Position numbers and translations under genes: made by a program. Shown one piece after another: positions 46,131 to 56,497 of a DNA stretch of 64,000 nt. The stretch's first letter is position 1. Each line of letters starts with the position of its first letter. Location of the stretch: contig NC_006044.2 of the NCBI RefSeq assembly GCF_000006445.2, positions 1,054,001-1,118,000 on the forward strand, given 5' to 3'. The DNA is from Debaryomyces hansenii CBS767 (taxonomy: Eukaryota; Ascomycota; Pichiomycetes; Serinales; Debaryomycetaceae). The notes beneath the pieces were generated by a model. The model was not told the DNA's origin. It made no database searches and saw only the letters and a program-made list of their open reading frames with translations.

Positions 46131-49100
46131 ATGGCCAATACAGAGGCTAAGACTGATGATTTGGATAATAGTTCACTAGAGAATAATGGACTTGAACGCC
46201 AACAAAGATTATTATCATTTCTCTGGCCTAAGACAGTTCCACCGTTACCAAAGGAAGATGAACGTCTCCCGTATGGAGAGAAAAAAGCAGGAGTTATATC
46301 CAAGGCATTCTTTTGGTGGATGATTCCTGTGATGAACCCAGGATACATAAGAACATTACAACCGGAAGACTTATTCACCCTAACTGACGATATCAGAGTT
46401 GAACAGATGAGCGCACGATTCAGTGAAATATTCAAAAAGAGGATCAATAAAGCGAAGAGAAAGCATGTTATTCAAAAATTAAAACAAAGAAATGAAAGAG
46501 TCGAGATATTTGATATACTGCAACACGATGTTGATTTGGAGGATTTCACGCCTCCACAATTTCTTCCATGGTTTGTTATCATCCAAACATTCAAGTGGGA
46601 ATATTTTGCTGCAATTGTATTTTTGACCTTGATGTATGGTACTTCATCTTGTATAGCGCTAGTAACGAAAGAATTAATCAAATACGTAGAGTATAAATCA
46701 GCCGGAGTAGAGTTGGGCATTGGTAAAGGTTTAGGATATGCTTTTGGTACGGTGGGAATGGTGGTTTTCACGGGTTTCATGGGCAATCATTATTTTTATC
46801 ATGCAATGCTTGTCGGGGCTAAAACAAAGGCAGTCTTGATTAAAGTTATCCTAGATAAATCATTCTTATTGAGTCCAAAGTCCAAACTGAAGTTTTCTCA
46901 TGCTAAAATTACTTCTATGATGTCTACAGACACAGCTAGAATAGATCTCGGGTTAGGACTCCAGCCACTTTTGCTCATTATCCCTATCCCAATTATTGTC
47001 TGTATCGCGATATTGATAGTTAACATTGGCGTTTCTGCATTGACAGGAATTGCTGTTATTATTTTGGTGTTGGTATTAATTATGGGAGTTGGGTACTTCT
47101 TATTCAAATTTAGAAAGAAAGCAAATTTATCTACAGATGAGAGAATTTCAGTGATTAGAGAGGTATTGTATAACTTAAAAATTATCAAGTTTTATTCTTG
47201 GGAATCGGCCTACTTAAAAAAGATTTCTGGGATTAGGAATGAAGAAACCAAGTGGATATTGAAAATGCAAATTCTAAGAAATTTAATTGTCTCGATTGCC
47301 ATATCGGTTAACTTGATATGTTCCATGGTTGCATTCCTTGTTTTGTATGCAATTGATAGTAGCAGGCATGATCCTGCATCAATATTTTCATCGCTTACTT
47401 TATTTGGAATCTTATCTGAACAAGTGATTATGTTGCCTTTGGCTTTGGCAACATCTACCGATGCTCATGTAGGATTGCAAAGAGTTGGACAATTTTTAGC
47501 TAGTGAAGAATCAGATCAGAATTCTCGTCAGATAGAAGCAAGTGGTGAAACTTTAGGAAGAATGCAAGAAAGTAATATTGCCGTAGAGGTTAATAATGCA
47601 ACGTTTATTTGGGAAACATTTGATGTTAATGACGAAGATTCAAAGAGTGAGAACGAAAAATCTGTTAAATCAAAAGGTTCCTCGTTTTCTAATTCAGAAA
47701 CAGAGAGAAACTCAAAGGAGGAAGACAAAGAAAAAGAAACATCTTTTAAAGGATTAGTAGATGTCGACTTAACTATAGAGAAAGGAGAGTTTGTAGTTAT
47801 AACAGGAGTTATTGGGTCGGGAAAATCATCCTTATTAAGTGCTATATCGGGTTTAATGACGCGTATATCTGGGGAAGTTAATGTTTGTGGATCTCTCATA
47901 TCTTGTGGTGATCCTTGGATTCAAAATGAGACTTTTAAAGAGAATATCCTATTTGGTTCTGATCTTAAGCAGAACTTTTATAAAGAGGTAGTTTATGCTT
48001 GTTCACTAGAAAGTGATATGGACATATTGCCTGCAGGAGATAAGACAGAAATTGGAGAAAGAGGTATAACTTTATCTGGAGGTCAAAAGGCAAGGCTTAA
48101 TTTGGCAAGAGCTGTGTATGCTAACAAAGATATCATCTTACTAGATGATGTTTTATCTGCCGTTGATGCAAGGGTTGGTAAGCATATTATGAACAGTTGT
48201 CTTTTAGGAATTCTTAGTAGTAAAACAAGAATCCTAGCTACTCATCAACTATCTTTGATTGGTTCCGCTGATAAAGTTATCTTCATGAATGGAGATGGAT
48301 CATTCGAAATAGGCAAGTTCCATGAACTACTTCATACAAGTATAGGCTTTAAAAACCTTATGTCTTTAAATACCCAAGAAGTTGTTAAAGACATATCAGG
48401 GGATGAGGAAGAAAATGATTTAAGATTTGCCAAAGGTTCAGCTGAAGAAGAAAGACAATATATTGAAGGCCACTTAACGAGGCGAACTACAACAACTTCC
48501 TATGTGGAGGATGAAAAAACTGAAAGACGTGATTTTAATTTAGACAAACTTGATGATGGAAAACTATTTCTGGCAGAGGAACGAGCAGTGAATAGAATTG
48601 AATTCAAGGTTTACAAGAATTATGTCAAATATGGATCTGGTATGTTTTCAAGCTTCTGGGTTATTTTGTTATTCCTTGTTTTCACAATATTGGCTACGTA
48701 TTTTGAACTTTTCACCAATACTTGGCTTTCGTTCTGGACCTCTAGAAAATTTCCAGATAGACTGGACAGTTTCTATATGGGTTTGTATGTGATGTTTACC
48801 TTTTTGGCTTTTTTTTTGCTTACAATGGAGTTTTTTATACTAGCTTATGTTACTACAATTGCTTCACGGACTCTAAACTTGATGGCGGCGAAGAAAATTT
48901 TATTTGTACCGATGTCCTTCATGGATACCACCCCAATGGGGCGAATTTTCAACAGATTCACGAAAGACACAGATGCGTTGGATAATGAAATTGTCGAACA
49001 ACTAACTGTCTTATTCTATTTCGTTGCGAACATTACTGGAGTATTGATATTGTGCATATGTTATTTGCCTTGGTTCGCTATTGCAGTACCTCCATTATTA

Positions 49101-50420
49101 TTTATTTTCGTTGCTATAGCGAACTACTATCAAGCTTCCGCAAGAGAGATTAAAAGATTAGAAGCTGTTCAACGTTCTTTCGTGTATGATAATTTCAATG
49201 AAACCTTAAGTGGCATGATGACAATACTTGCATATAGAGCAAAAAATCGGTTTTTGAACAAGAACAATTATCTTATTGACAAAATGAATGAAGCATATTA
49301 TTTGACAATTGCAAACCAGAGATGGCTCACTATCAGTTTGGATATGGTAGGTGCGGTGTTCGTTTTGCTTGTAGCCATGTTGTGTGTCAATCGTGTATTT
49401 GATATTGACTCTTCTTCTGTTGGTTTGTTGATGTCTTACATTCTACAAATAGTTGGCCAGCTTTCGTTTCTTCTTAAAACACTCACACAAGTCGAGAATG
49501 AAATGAATTCCGTTGAAAGAATTTGTCATTATGCATTTGATTTACCAGAAGAAGCTCCATATTTGATCACTGAGAACTCACCTCCAACCTCTTGGCCAGA
49601 AAAAGGTCAAATTACATTTAGTCATGCATCTATGGCTTATAGACCTGGATTACCTTTGGTATTAAAAGATCTAAATCTTAATATTAAGTCAATGGAAAAA
49701 ATCGGGGTATGTGGCAGGACCGGTGCTGGCAAATCATCAATAATGATGGCATTATACAGATTAGTTGAATTAAGCAGTGGATCTGTTGTGATTGATGGAA
49801 CCGATATCTCAAATCTAGGACTAAACAGTCTTAGGTCAAGACTATCGATCATTCCCCAGGATCCAATATTGTTCTCTGGTACTATCCGGACTAACTTGGA
49901 TCCATTTGATGAATATACTGATACAGAGTTATGGGATGCATTGAGAAGAGCCGGTCTTATTGATGGGTCTAAGATTGATTCAATCCAAAGTGAGGATCTA
50001 AAATCTGAAGACTTGAACATGTTTCATTTATTCAAGCAAGTGCTGGAAGATGGAACTAATTTTTCTTTGGGAGAAAGACAACTCATTGCTTTTGCAAGAG
50101 CACTTGTTAAAAGAACTAGAATACTCATTCTTGATGAAGCTACCAGTTCTGTTGATTATGAAACAGACAATAAAATCCAAAAAACTATTTTGAGAGAATT
50201 TGGGAATTGTACCATTCTATGTATTGCGCACAGATTAAAAACTATAGTCAATTATGACAGAATTTTGGTGCTAGATAAGGGAGAAGTAAAGGAGTTTGAT
50301 ACACCCTGGAATTTGTTTAATACCAAGGATAGCATTTTTGAACAAATGTGCAAAAAGTCTAAAATTACTTCAGATGATTTTACAATTAAAGACGACAAGG
50401 TTGATACTACTGTGACATAG
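46131..50420 (+). CDS. YOR1: ABCC-type multidrug transporter, Yor1-like
   Basis: A 1429-residue full-length ABC transporter of the MRP/CFTR subfamily, closest in form to Yor1, a plasma-membrane exporter of oligomycin and organic anions. Order: cytosolic N-terminus (AFFWWMIPVMNPGYIRTLQPEDLF is the Yor1/MRP signature), TMD1 (about 155-430), NBD1 with Walker A GVIGSGKSS (559-567), LSGGQKARL (about 649) and LLDDVLSAVD (about 670), a charged linker, TMD2 (about 840-1130), NBD2 with GRTGAGKSS (about 1195), FSLGERQLIAFARAL (about 1311) and ILILDEATSSVD (about 1333). NBD1 has Asp in place of the catalytic Glu, as usual in ABCC proteins. It is on the plus strand inside the minus-strand KRE6 cluster. 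Confidence 0.92.
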   Translation: MANTEAKTDDLDNSSLENNGLERQQRLLSFLWPKTVPPLPKEDERLPYGEKKAGVISKAFFWWMIPVMNPGYIRTLQPEDLFTLTDDIRVEQMSARFSEIFKKRINKAKRKHVIQKLKQRNERVEIFDILQHDVDLEDFTPPQFLPWFVIIQTFKWEYFAAIVFLTLMYGTSSCIALVTKELIKYVEYKSAGVELGIGKGLGYAFGTVGMVVFTGFMGNHYFYHAMLVGAKTKAVLIKVILDKSFLLSPKSKLKFSHAKITSMMSTDTARIDLGLGLQPLLLIIPIPIIVCIAILIVNIGVSALTGIAVIILVLVLIMGVGYFLFKFRKKANLSTDERISVIREVLYNLKIIKFYSWESAYLKKISGIRNEETKWILKMQILRNLIVSIAISVNLICSMVAFLVLYAIDSSRHDPASIFSSLTLFGILSEQVIMLPLALATSTDAHVGLQRVGQFLASEESDQNSRQIEASGETLGRMQESNIAVEVNNATFIWETFDVNDEDSKSENEKSVKSKGSSFSNSETERNSKEEDKEKETSFKGLVDVDLTIEKGEFVVITGVIGSGKSSLLSAISGLMTRISGEVNVCGSLISCGDPWIQNETFKENILFGSDLKQNFYKEVVYACSLESDMDILPAGDKTEIGERGITLSGGQKARLNLARAVYANKDIILLDDVLSAVDARVGKHIMNSCLLGILSSKTRILATHQLSLIGSADKVIFMNGDGSFEIGKFHELLHTSIGFKNLMSLNTQEVVKDISGDEEENDLRFAKGSAEEERQYIEGHLTRRTTTTSYVEDEKTERRDFNLDKLDDGKLFLAEERAVNRIEFKVYKNYVKYGSGMFSSFWVILLFLVFTILATYFELFTNTWLSFWTSRKFPDRLDSFYMGLYVMFTFLAFFLLTMEFFILAYVTTIASRTLNLMAAKKILFVPMSFMDTTPMGRIFNRFTKDTDALDNEIVEQLTVLFYFVANITGVLILCICYLPWFAIAVPPLLFIFVAIANYYQASAREIKRLEAVQRSFVYDNFNETLSGMMTILAYRAKNRFLNKNNYLIDKMNEAYYLTIANQRWLTISLDMVGAVFVLLVAMLCVNRVFDIDSSSVGLLMSYILQIVGQLSFLLKTLTQVENEMNSVERICHYAFDLPEEAPYLITENSPPTSWPEKGQITFSHASMAYRPGLPLVLKDLNLNIKSMEKIGVCGRTGAGKSSIMMALYRLVELSSGSVVIDGTDISNLGLNSLRSRLSIIPQDPILFSGTIRTNLDPFDEYTDTELWDALRRAGLIDGSKIDSIQSEDLKSEDLNMFHLFKQVLEDGTNFSLGERQLIAFARALVKRTRILILDEATSSVDYETDNKIQKTILREFGNCTILCIAHRLKTIVNYDRILVLDKGEVKEFDTPWNLFNTKDSIFEQMCKKSKITSDDFTIKDDKVDTTVT

Positions 50421-51066
50421 GACTTTATTTCGTACTTGATATGCGATTAATTATATTCTTTATCGAATTGTCCTCGAATTTACATTGACACTTATTACTC
50501 TACATGCTTTGCAATTTTGACAGGGGTGTCTGTTGCTGCAACGATTAATCAAACATTCGCTATTATTACCCTAGAATCTATAGACATTTGGCTTTCTAAA
50601 TTTCTCTTTGTCCCATTATAAATATAAACTTACCGTTTTTAATTATAAATAAAGTAGACATGATCAGGTATCAAAACTACAATATCCTTAAACATAACAT
50701 TAACATCAAATTTTTTTTCCAGTTTTCAAAAGAAATCTAGAACTTCACCAGATATATAAAATAAGTGTGTGGGAACTCTACTATAATTTGCGTTTATTTT
50801 GACGTTATCTGCATGCGGGTATTACTTGGTAAACTCTTTTAGACAGATTTACATATTTAAGCCTCTGATTAGAGTGATATTCTTGAAGCTATCTAGTGTA
50901 ATATTCAATATTCTTGTCGCGCTGAATAAGCTCAAAACATTTCTTACCTCGATCAAAGCGTATATGGTGTAGATGGAGAACTATACTCTCCTCATAATCA
51001 TTAGGAGAATCAGAAAGCACCAACGGAACAGTAATGCTAATATATAAGTATTCAGCTTCCGAAGGA
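50421..51066. other. Convergent 3' region between YOR1 and KRE6 copy D
   Basis: No gene supported. A 62-codon minus-strand frame (50889-51077) overlaps the end of copy D in another frame and has no recognisable features. Confidence 0.4.
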
Positions 51067-53091
51067 TTAACATCCATGTACTAAAGAGTTTTTAGGATTA
51101 TCATATTTAGTCTCCGCCCATGATGTTAAATTATTGTTTTGATATGCTTCTGGATGTGCTTGAATATAGTTGGACGTTGGATAATCCTCGGGATCACATG
51201 TTAAGTTGATAGCGTCTTGGGGCTGGTATAATCGGACATGATCAATACTCATAGTAAGAGGGAAAATCAAAGAGAGCCAGTCAATTTGAGCCCAACTATT
51301 TGAAATACCAAAATTCATCACCATCGACATTGGCTCTTTTGACATTAATCTGCGGCCTATATTTCCATTGGGCCCCAAAGCAGCTGCTTCTACGGTCACA
51401 GTAGGGTCATTACCCACATACCATGTCAAGTACCCGTCATCATCGTCGTTTAGATACTCGTATGCGTATGTCTGGAACTTTTGCCCCACGCCTTCTGAAT
51501 ACCAGGTTCGGTTTAATACAGTCGTACCAGAGACAGCTTGTTGCAATGGACCACCAGTATACGTATTAATGGTGGTTACTGATTTATTGTAAATGGAAAT
51601 AAAATTATAATCAGGGTAATACCAAATATCAAAGGGAGCAATTTGCATGGATTGTGATGCAACGCCAATCAATTGTTCTAGATCCATTTCACCCTCAAGA
51701 ACATCATATTCTGGAGCACCTCTTCCTTTACCTGGACTAGGATGATCCTCTCCTGAACAGGTACATTTGCTCAATCTTTGACCTGGCAAGTACGAAATAC
51801 CATCAGCGGATGATTGGTTTGCTGTGATACCGGCATCACACGAGTCATATGTATATGGCCACAACCCCTCGGTACTGGCCATGTATCCTGGGCGGCCTAA
51901 ATTACCCATGGTCCATAAACCTGGCCATAATCCGGTGGCATTACCATAACCAGGCAACCTCGCAGAAATTTCAAGGAAACCTTGAGTGAAACACATTTTA
52001 TTCCAACTTTGAACCATACCAGATCTGTAAAACAAATCGTGATTCTTGTATGCATCCATTCTCAAGTTCAAGGTACCATTGGCAGTCGTCACAGCATCTG
52101 GATCATAGTATTCCAAATCTTGAGTACCACCGTACCAAAGGTCTGCAGCTTGGAAAAACTGATCATCACCTTCGTAGAAGGTTCTACCTGCTGCGTTAAA
52201 TTCGTCAGAGAATACCAACTTCCATGTGGCATCCTTGGAAGTCTTTTTGGTTAATGCATCTTCCGGTGTATCTGGATCAACCAAGCCTGTCCTAATAGCG
52301 CTCAATAAAGGATAGCGATAAGAAGTCAAAATTTCGTAACTCTCTGGAGTATATGGCTCAGTGATACCAGAATACGTCAATATGGGTAACAAAATGAATA
52401 CAACAACTGCAGCCACAATTAAAAATACGACGCCTAGTAACCCACCCATCGACCTTCTATCCATATTTTTCAAGTCGTAGAAAAACCTGTTTTTATCATA
52501 AGCTGCATCCTTGAGAGGATCAGGGTTGTGTAAATAATCATCTGGCTCTTTCTCATCTATATGCAAAGGAAATGATGTTGTCGGATACCCACCAAAGGGA
52601 CTAAAGTCTTTTGACACTAAGAGCGGCTTACTTGATCTATTTGACGTGGACGAATCGTCGTCTGGGTTTGGAATGTTCTGAGAATTGAATACGTTCGATG
52701 TGAGCGAAGTAGTTGAAATCATCTTTGATCCAGTCATAGTTGGGTATCTGTCGTACTCCAGTGGCACCTGAATGTTCTGAGAAGGTTGAATATTGATGAT
52801 TCCTGGTGAGTTGCGAATACCATTACTTTTGTCTGGCGAATATTCATTTGAATATGTCTTAGTAGGATTTTTCGAGTAGTATCCATTATACTTTTTGAAA
52901 CTGACGTCATAAACTGGATTGCCCAGATGGCTGTTAATCCTTTCATAATCTTCCAGCTGACTTGAGGACCATTGTTCGTTCAGTTCAAATGAACTCTCCT
53001 CATCTATAGGCAGAGTAAACGGATCTTCAACTTCATAGTCGTCATTATATCTCTCCCTCGGTGTATTATATGTCAAATCTCGTTTTGCCAT
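51067..53091 (-). CDS. KRE6: KRE6/SKN1 family protein, copy D (most divergent)
   Basis: A 674-residue paralogue starting MAKRDLTYNTP at 53091; the longer frame upstream begins with TTG. Same order as copy A, with EYDVLE retained. It is the most diverged copy: directly after the catalytic motif the other copies have EGEVSTDVGVGVASQ, but this one has EGEMDLEQLIGVASQ, and it has NRTWYSEGVGQKFQTY for NVSWYSEGDNEHNFQTY. Its C-terminal frame overlaps nothing real. The promoter motif TGTAGGGATG lies 200 bp upstream. It may have a different specialisation, but the substrate is unknown. Confidence 0.9.
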   Translation of the reverse strand: MAKRDLTYNTPRERYNDDYEVEDPFTLPIDEESSFELNEQWSSSQLEDYERINSHLGNPVYDVSFKKYNGYYSKNPTKTYSNEYSPDKSNGIRNSPGIINIQPSQNIQVPLEYDRYPTMTGSKMISTTSLTSNVFNSQNIPNPDDDSSTSNRSSKPLLVSKDFSPFGGYPTTSFPLHIDEKEPDDYLHNPDPLKDAAYDKNRFFYDLKNMDRRSMGGLLGVVFLIVAAVVVFILLPILTYSGITEPYTPESYEILTSYRYPLLSAIRTGLVDPDTPEDALTKKTSKDATWKLVFSDEFNAAGRTFYEGDDQFFQAADLWYGGTQDLEYYDPDAVTTANGTLNLRMDAYKNHDLFYRSGMVQSWNKMCFTQGFLEISARLPGYGNATGLWPGLWTMGNLGRPGYMASTEGLWPYTYDSCDAGITANQSSADGISYLPGQRLSKCTCSGEDHPSPGKGRGAPEYDVLEGEMDLEQLIGVASQSMQIAPFDIWYYPDYNFISIYNKSVTTINTYTGGPLQQAVSGTTVLNRTWYSEGVGQKFQTYAYEYLNDDDDGYLTWYVGNDPTVTVEAAALGPNGNIGRRLMSKEPMSMVMNFGISNSWAQIDWLSLIFPLTMSIDHVRLYQPQDAINLTCDPEDYPTSNYIQAHPEAYQNNNLTSWAETKYDNPKNSLVHGC

Positions 53092-53740
53092 TTTCAATTC
53101 AGCAGTTATTTCAAACCAATTATACCAGTCAGTACTCAATCGTAATATATATGAAGCTTCTATGATGTTAAAGTTGTCCCACCATCAAAGTAAGAAGAAA
53201 GATTTTTAAATTAAAAAACTTTCCTAAAAATCTTTCTGGCATCTTTGTTTTAGTTTGAATTAACGTCTTGTTGGTTGTATAACATTCTGATGTAGGGATG
53301 TTATAAGATATGCAACCAAAATTTACCAGAATTGGTACTTATTCCCCATAGATGTGGAAGGTGGCTGGAGGCAACGCCTCCAAATGAAGGATTATGAGTG
53401 ATGCAGGGGTTAGGAACAAACATTTTGGGGGCATTGGCAGTTAAATGATTGAATCGAAACCCACTGGGGTAATTGTAAGAATTGGTCAAAGGAAATAATA
53501 GGTGTATGGACCTCGATAGATTTTTTGACTCAAAATATATGCGCGAATATGCACCTTTGTCTAACTTTATTAGCCTAGGCTGAAAAGGCTTGTATATTTG
53601 TATATTACTTTTATATAATGTGAACAAAATAACTAGATGAATATGATATGATGCTGTCATATAATAAAAGCAGTAATGAAATGGATAAGTTTACACAGAT
53701 GAACTCAAAATCCGTCTATTTCGCACCTAAACGGTAGTTT
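53092..53740. promoter_or_regulatory. Promoter of KRE6 copy D, 3' flank of copy E
   Basis: Holds the shared promoter motif (53291-53305). A 119-codon minus-strand frame (53301-53660) has no recognisable features and is probably not a gene. Confidence 0.4.
53291..53305 (-). promoter_or_regulatory. Shared KRE6-cluster promoter motif, copy D
   Basis: TGTAGGGATGTTATA on the plus strand, 200 bp before the copy D ATG. On the minus strand the core is ACATCCCTACA. Confidence 0.45.
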
Positions 53741-55789
53741 CTAACACTTATGGACTAAAGAATTTTTAGGGAAATCATAACCAGTTTCTTCCCAAGATGT
53801 AAGGTTGTTGTCTTGATATGCCTTCGGGTGTGCTTCGATATATTCATAAGTTGGGTAATCATCTGGGTCACAGGTCAAATTTATGGAATCTTCTGGTTGG
53901 TATAACCTAACATGGTCAATTCGCATAGTAAGTGGGAAAAATAGAGCGTTCCAGTCGATATAAGCCCAACTATTTGAAATACCAAAATTCATCACCATAG
54001 ACATTGGTTCCTTAGACATCAATCTGCGACCAATATTTCCATTAGGACCTAACGCTGCTGCTTGTACAGTGACGGTTGGATCAGTACCAACGTACCATGT
54101 CAAATATCCGTCGTCATCATCATTCAAATATTCGTACCCATAGGTCTGGAAATTATGTTCATTGTCACCTTCAGAATACCACGACACGTTCAAGGTCGTC
54201 GTACCAGAAACTGCTTGTTGTAATGGACCACCCGTATAAGTGTTCATAGTGGTAACTGAGTCATTATGAATTGATATGAAATTATAATCAGGATAATACC
54301 AGATATCAAATGGAGCAATCTGCATCGATTGCGACGCCACACCAACACCTACATCAGTACTAACTTCACCTTCGAGAACATCATATTCTGGAGCACCTCT
54401 TCCTTTACCTGGACTAGGATGATCCTCCCCAGAACAGGTACATTTGCTTAATCTTTGACCTGGCAAATATGAAATACCATCAGGAGATGATTGGTTTGCA
54501 GTAATACCGGCATCGCACGAGTTGTATGTATATGGCCACACACCTTCGGTACTGGCCATGTATCCAGGACGGCCTAAATTACCCATGGTCCATAAACCTG
54601 GCCATAAACCGGAAGTATTACCGTAACCAGGCAAACGGGCTGAAATTTCGAGTAACCCTTGGGTAAAGCACATTTTATTCCAACTTTGGACCATACCAGA
54701 TCTGTAAAACAAATCGTGATTCTTGTATGCATCCATTCTCAAGTTCAAGGTACCATTTGCAGTCGTCACAGCATCTGGATCATAGTACTCCAAATCTTGA
54801 GTACCACCATACCAGATATCTGCAGCCTGGAAAAATTGGTCATCATCTTCATAGAAAGTTCTGCCTTCCGCATTAAACTCGTCAGAGAACACCAACTTCC
54901 ATTCATCACCATTGTTAGCCTTTCTAGTCAAGGCAGTTGCAGGGGTGTCTGGATCAACCAAATCGGTTCTGATAGCACTCAAAAGAGGATAATGGTACGA
55001 TGTCAAAATCTCGTAGCTCTCAGGAGTATAAGGCTCGGTAACACCAGAATATGTCAACACAGGTAACAAGATAAACACCACAATAGCTGCTAACAACATG
55101 AAAACAATTCCTAGCAATCCACCCAAAGATCTCCTGTCCATGTTCTTCAAATCATAAATGAATCTGTTCTTGTCATATTTCGCATCTTTGATAGGATCAG
55201 GATTGTGCAAATAGTCATCTGGTTCCTTTTCGTCTATATGCAAAGGAAATGATGTAGCAGGGTATCCTCCAAATGGACTAAAGTCGTTCTCAACAAGCGG
55301 ATTTGTCGATTTATTCGATATGGAGGAACCGTCTCCTTCTGATCCAGGCACATTTTGCGCATTGCGAAGGTTATGGGTACTGTTATACATATCTGACGAG
55401 AGAGATGTCGATGATACTACCCTTGAACCTGCCATTGACGGATATCTATCGTACTCTGGTGGTATATATAAATTTTTCGATGAACTTACCCTACCTATTC
55501 CCATCGAGTTACGTATGCCCAACGTATCTTCAGACGTCCCATCATTCGGTAACAAGTTCGATGTCGTCCCGTTCTTCGAGTAATATCCATTATAATTGTC
55601 AAATGTTCCTCCATAATTAGGGTCGTTCATATTTATTTGACTATAATCCTCCAGTTGGCTGGGGGATAAGTCCTGATTCAGCTCATATGAGCTCTCTTCA
55701 TCTATTGGTGAAACAAATGGATTCTCAACTTCGGGCTCCGTATTGTACCCTGTATTTGGCACATTATATGTTAAATCTCTTTGTCCCAT
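53741..55789 (-). CDS. KRE6: KRE6/SKN1 family protein, copy E
   Basis: A 682-residue paralogue with the common start MGQRDLTYNVP, TM (about 222-245) and GH16-like domain with EYDVLE. A 449-bp tract (53976-54424) is base-for-base identical to copy F (56733-57181), and the neighbouring tract is identical to copy B, so this copy is a mosaic. The promoter carries two motif matches, at 55989-56003 (200 bp upstream) and 56061-56077 (272 bp upstream). Confidence 0.92.
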   Translation of the reverse strand: MGQRDLTYNVPNTGYNTEPEVENPFVSPIDEESSYELNQDLSPSQLEDYSQINMNDPNYGGTFDNYNGYYSKNGTTSNLLPNDGTSEDTLGIRNSMGIGRVSSSKNLYIPPEYDRYPSMAGSRVVSSTSLSSDMYNSTHNLRNAQNVPGSEGDGSSISNKSTNPLVENDFSPFGGYPATSFPLHIDEKEPDDYLHNPDPIKDAKYDKNRFIYDLKNMDRRSLGGLLGIVFMLLAAIVVFILLPVLTYSGVTEPYTPESYEILTSYHYPLLSAIRTDLVDPDTPATALTRKANNGDEWKLVFSDEFNAEGRTFYEDDDQFFQAADIWYGGTQDLEYYDPDAVTTANGTLNLRMDAYKNHDLFYRSGMVQSWNKMCFTQGLLEISARLPGYGNTSGLWPGLWTMGNLGRPGYMASTEGVWPYTYNSCDAGITANQSSPDGISYLPGQRLSKCTCSGEDHPSPGKGRGAPEYDVLEGEVSTDVGVGVASQSMQIAPFDIWYYPDYNFISIHNDSVTTMNTYTGGPLQQAVSGTTTLNVSWYSEGDNEHNFQTYGYEYLNDDDDGYLTWYVGTDPTVTVQAAALGPNGNIGRRLMSKEPMSMVMNFGISNSWAYIDWNALFFPLTMRIDHVRLYQPEDSINLTCDPDDYPTYEYIEAHPKAYQDNNLTSWEETGYDFPKNSLVHKC

Positions 55790-55988
55790 GATTTAGCAAT
55801 ATTTTCTATTTTAATGAATGTGCAGTGTATTTCGACTTGGCTTCCTTTCTGTTATATGGCCCAAAATATGTGTATGTCTTAGTATAAATTCTGATTAGAT
55901 CAAAAAAAAAAGATTGATATTATTAACGGAAAATCTATTCAACATGTTTGTTTTGACGGATGATTTAGTGACATTGAGATGCTTGGGA

Positions 55989-56003
55989 TGTATGGATGTT
56001 ATG
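55989..56003 (-). promoter_or_regulatory. Shared KRE6-cluster promoter motif, copy E proximal
   Basis: TGTATGGATGTTATG on the plus strand, exactly 200 bp before the ATG. On the minus strand ACATCCATACATC, one base from the Rap1-type ACACCCATACAT. Confidence 0.5.
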
Positions 56004-56060
56004 CGACTTGCGACCCATATGACATGCTCTGGATGTCAAAATCTTCAAACATACTATGGG

Positions 56061-56077
56061 TGTTCGGATGCTATATG
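56061..56077 (-). promoter_or_regulatory. Shared motif, copy E distal
   Basis: TGTTCGGATGCTATATG on the plus strand; the minus strand reads GCATCCGAACACC, which fits the degenerate Rap1 consensus RMAYCCRMNCAYY fully. Distance to the ATG is 272 bp. Confidence 0.4.
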
Positions 56078-56497
56078 ACAAAAAAATTATGATTATGAGT
56101 TATGCGTGGTTACGAACATCGCAAGCATTTAAATATAGTATATGATTATGATTTTTGGCCCGTTGGCACAATAGCGAGCGTGAATTCACTTTCGGTGATC
56201 ATAATCGCGCATATAGCGTACATGAATAAAAGTACGTTAAAAAGGTTAATGTTAAGCATATTTAAAAGTATTGTATGGTTAAATCTATTCAACTATTACG
56301 AATGGTGCTACATATAATAGGAAAATATGACTTGAAACACTAGGTTAAGCATATATCATTAAATAATAAATTGTCTATAAGGGATAGTGAAATTATGTGA
56401 GTAATATAGGGGAACAGCGCTCAATGACGTAGATGCCTTGTAGATATTAAGAGGCTTGTAATACTGAAGAAGTGAAACTTTAATGAAATGTTTATAA

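Larger units (their letters stand above)
55790..56497. promoter_or_regulatory. Promoter of KRE6 copy E, 3' flank of copy F
   Basis: Contains two copies of the shared motif. A 71-codon plus-strand frame (56102-56317) shows no recognisable features. Confidence 0.4.

Noticed and set aside
50889..51077. 62-codon minus-strand frame overlapping the KRE6 copy D end
   Set aside because: Starts inside the copy D stop region in another frame; no features or support.
53269..53330. TGTTGGTTGTATAAC as an LTR start
   Set aside because: No matching end or target-site duplication; overlaps the KRE6 copy D promoter motif instead.
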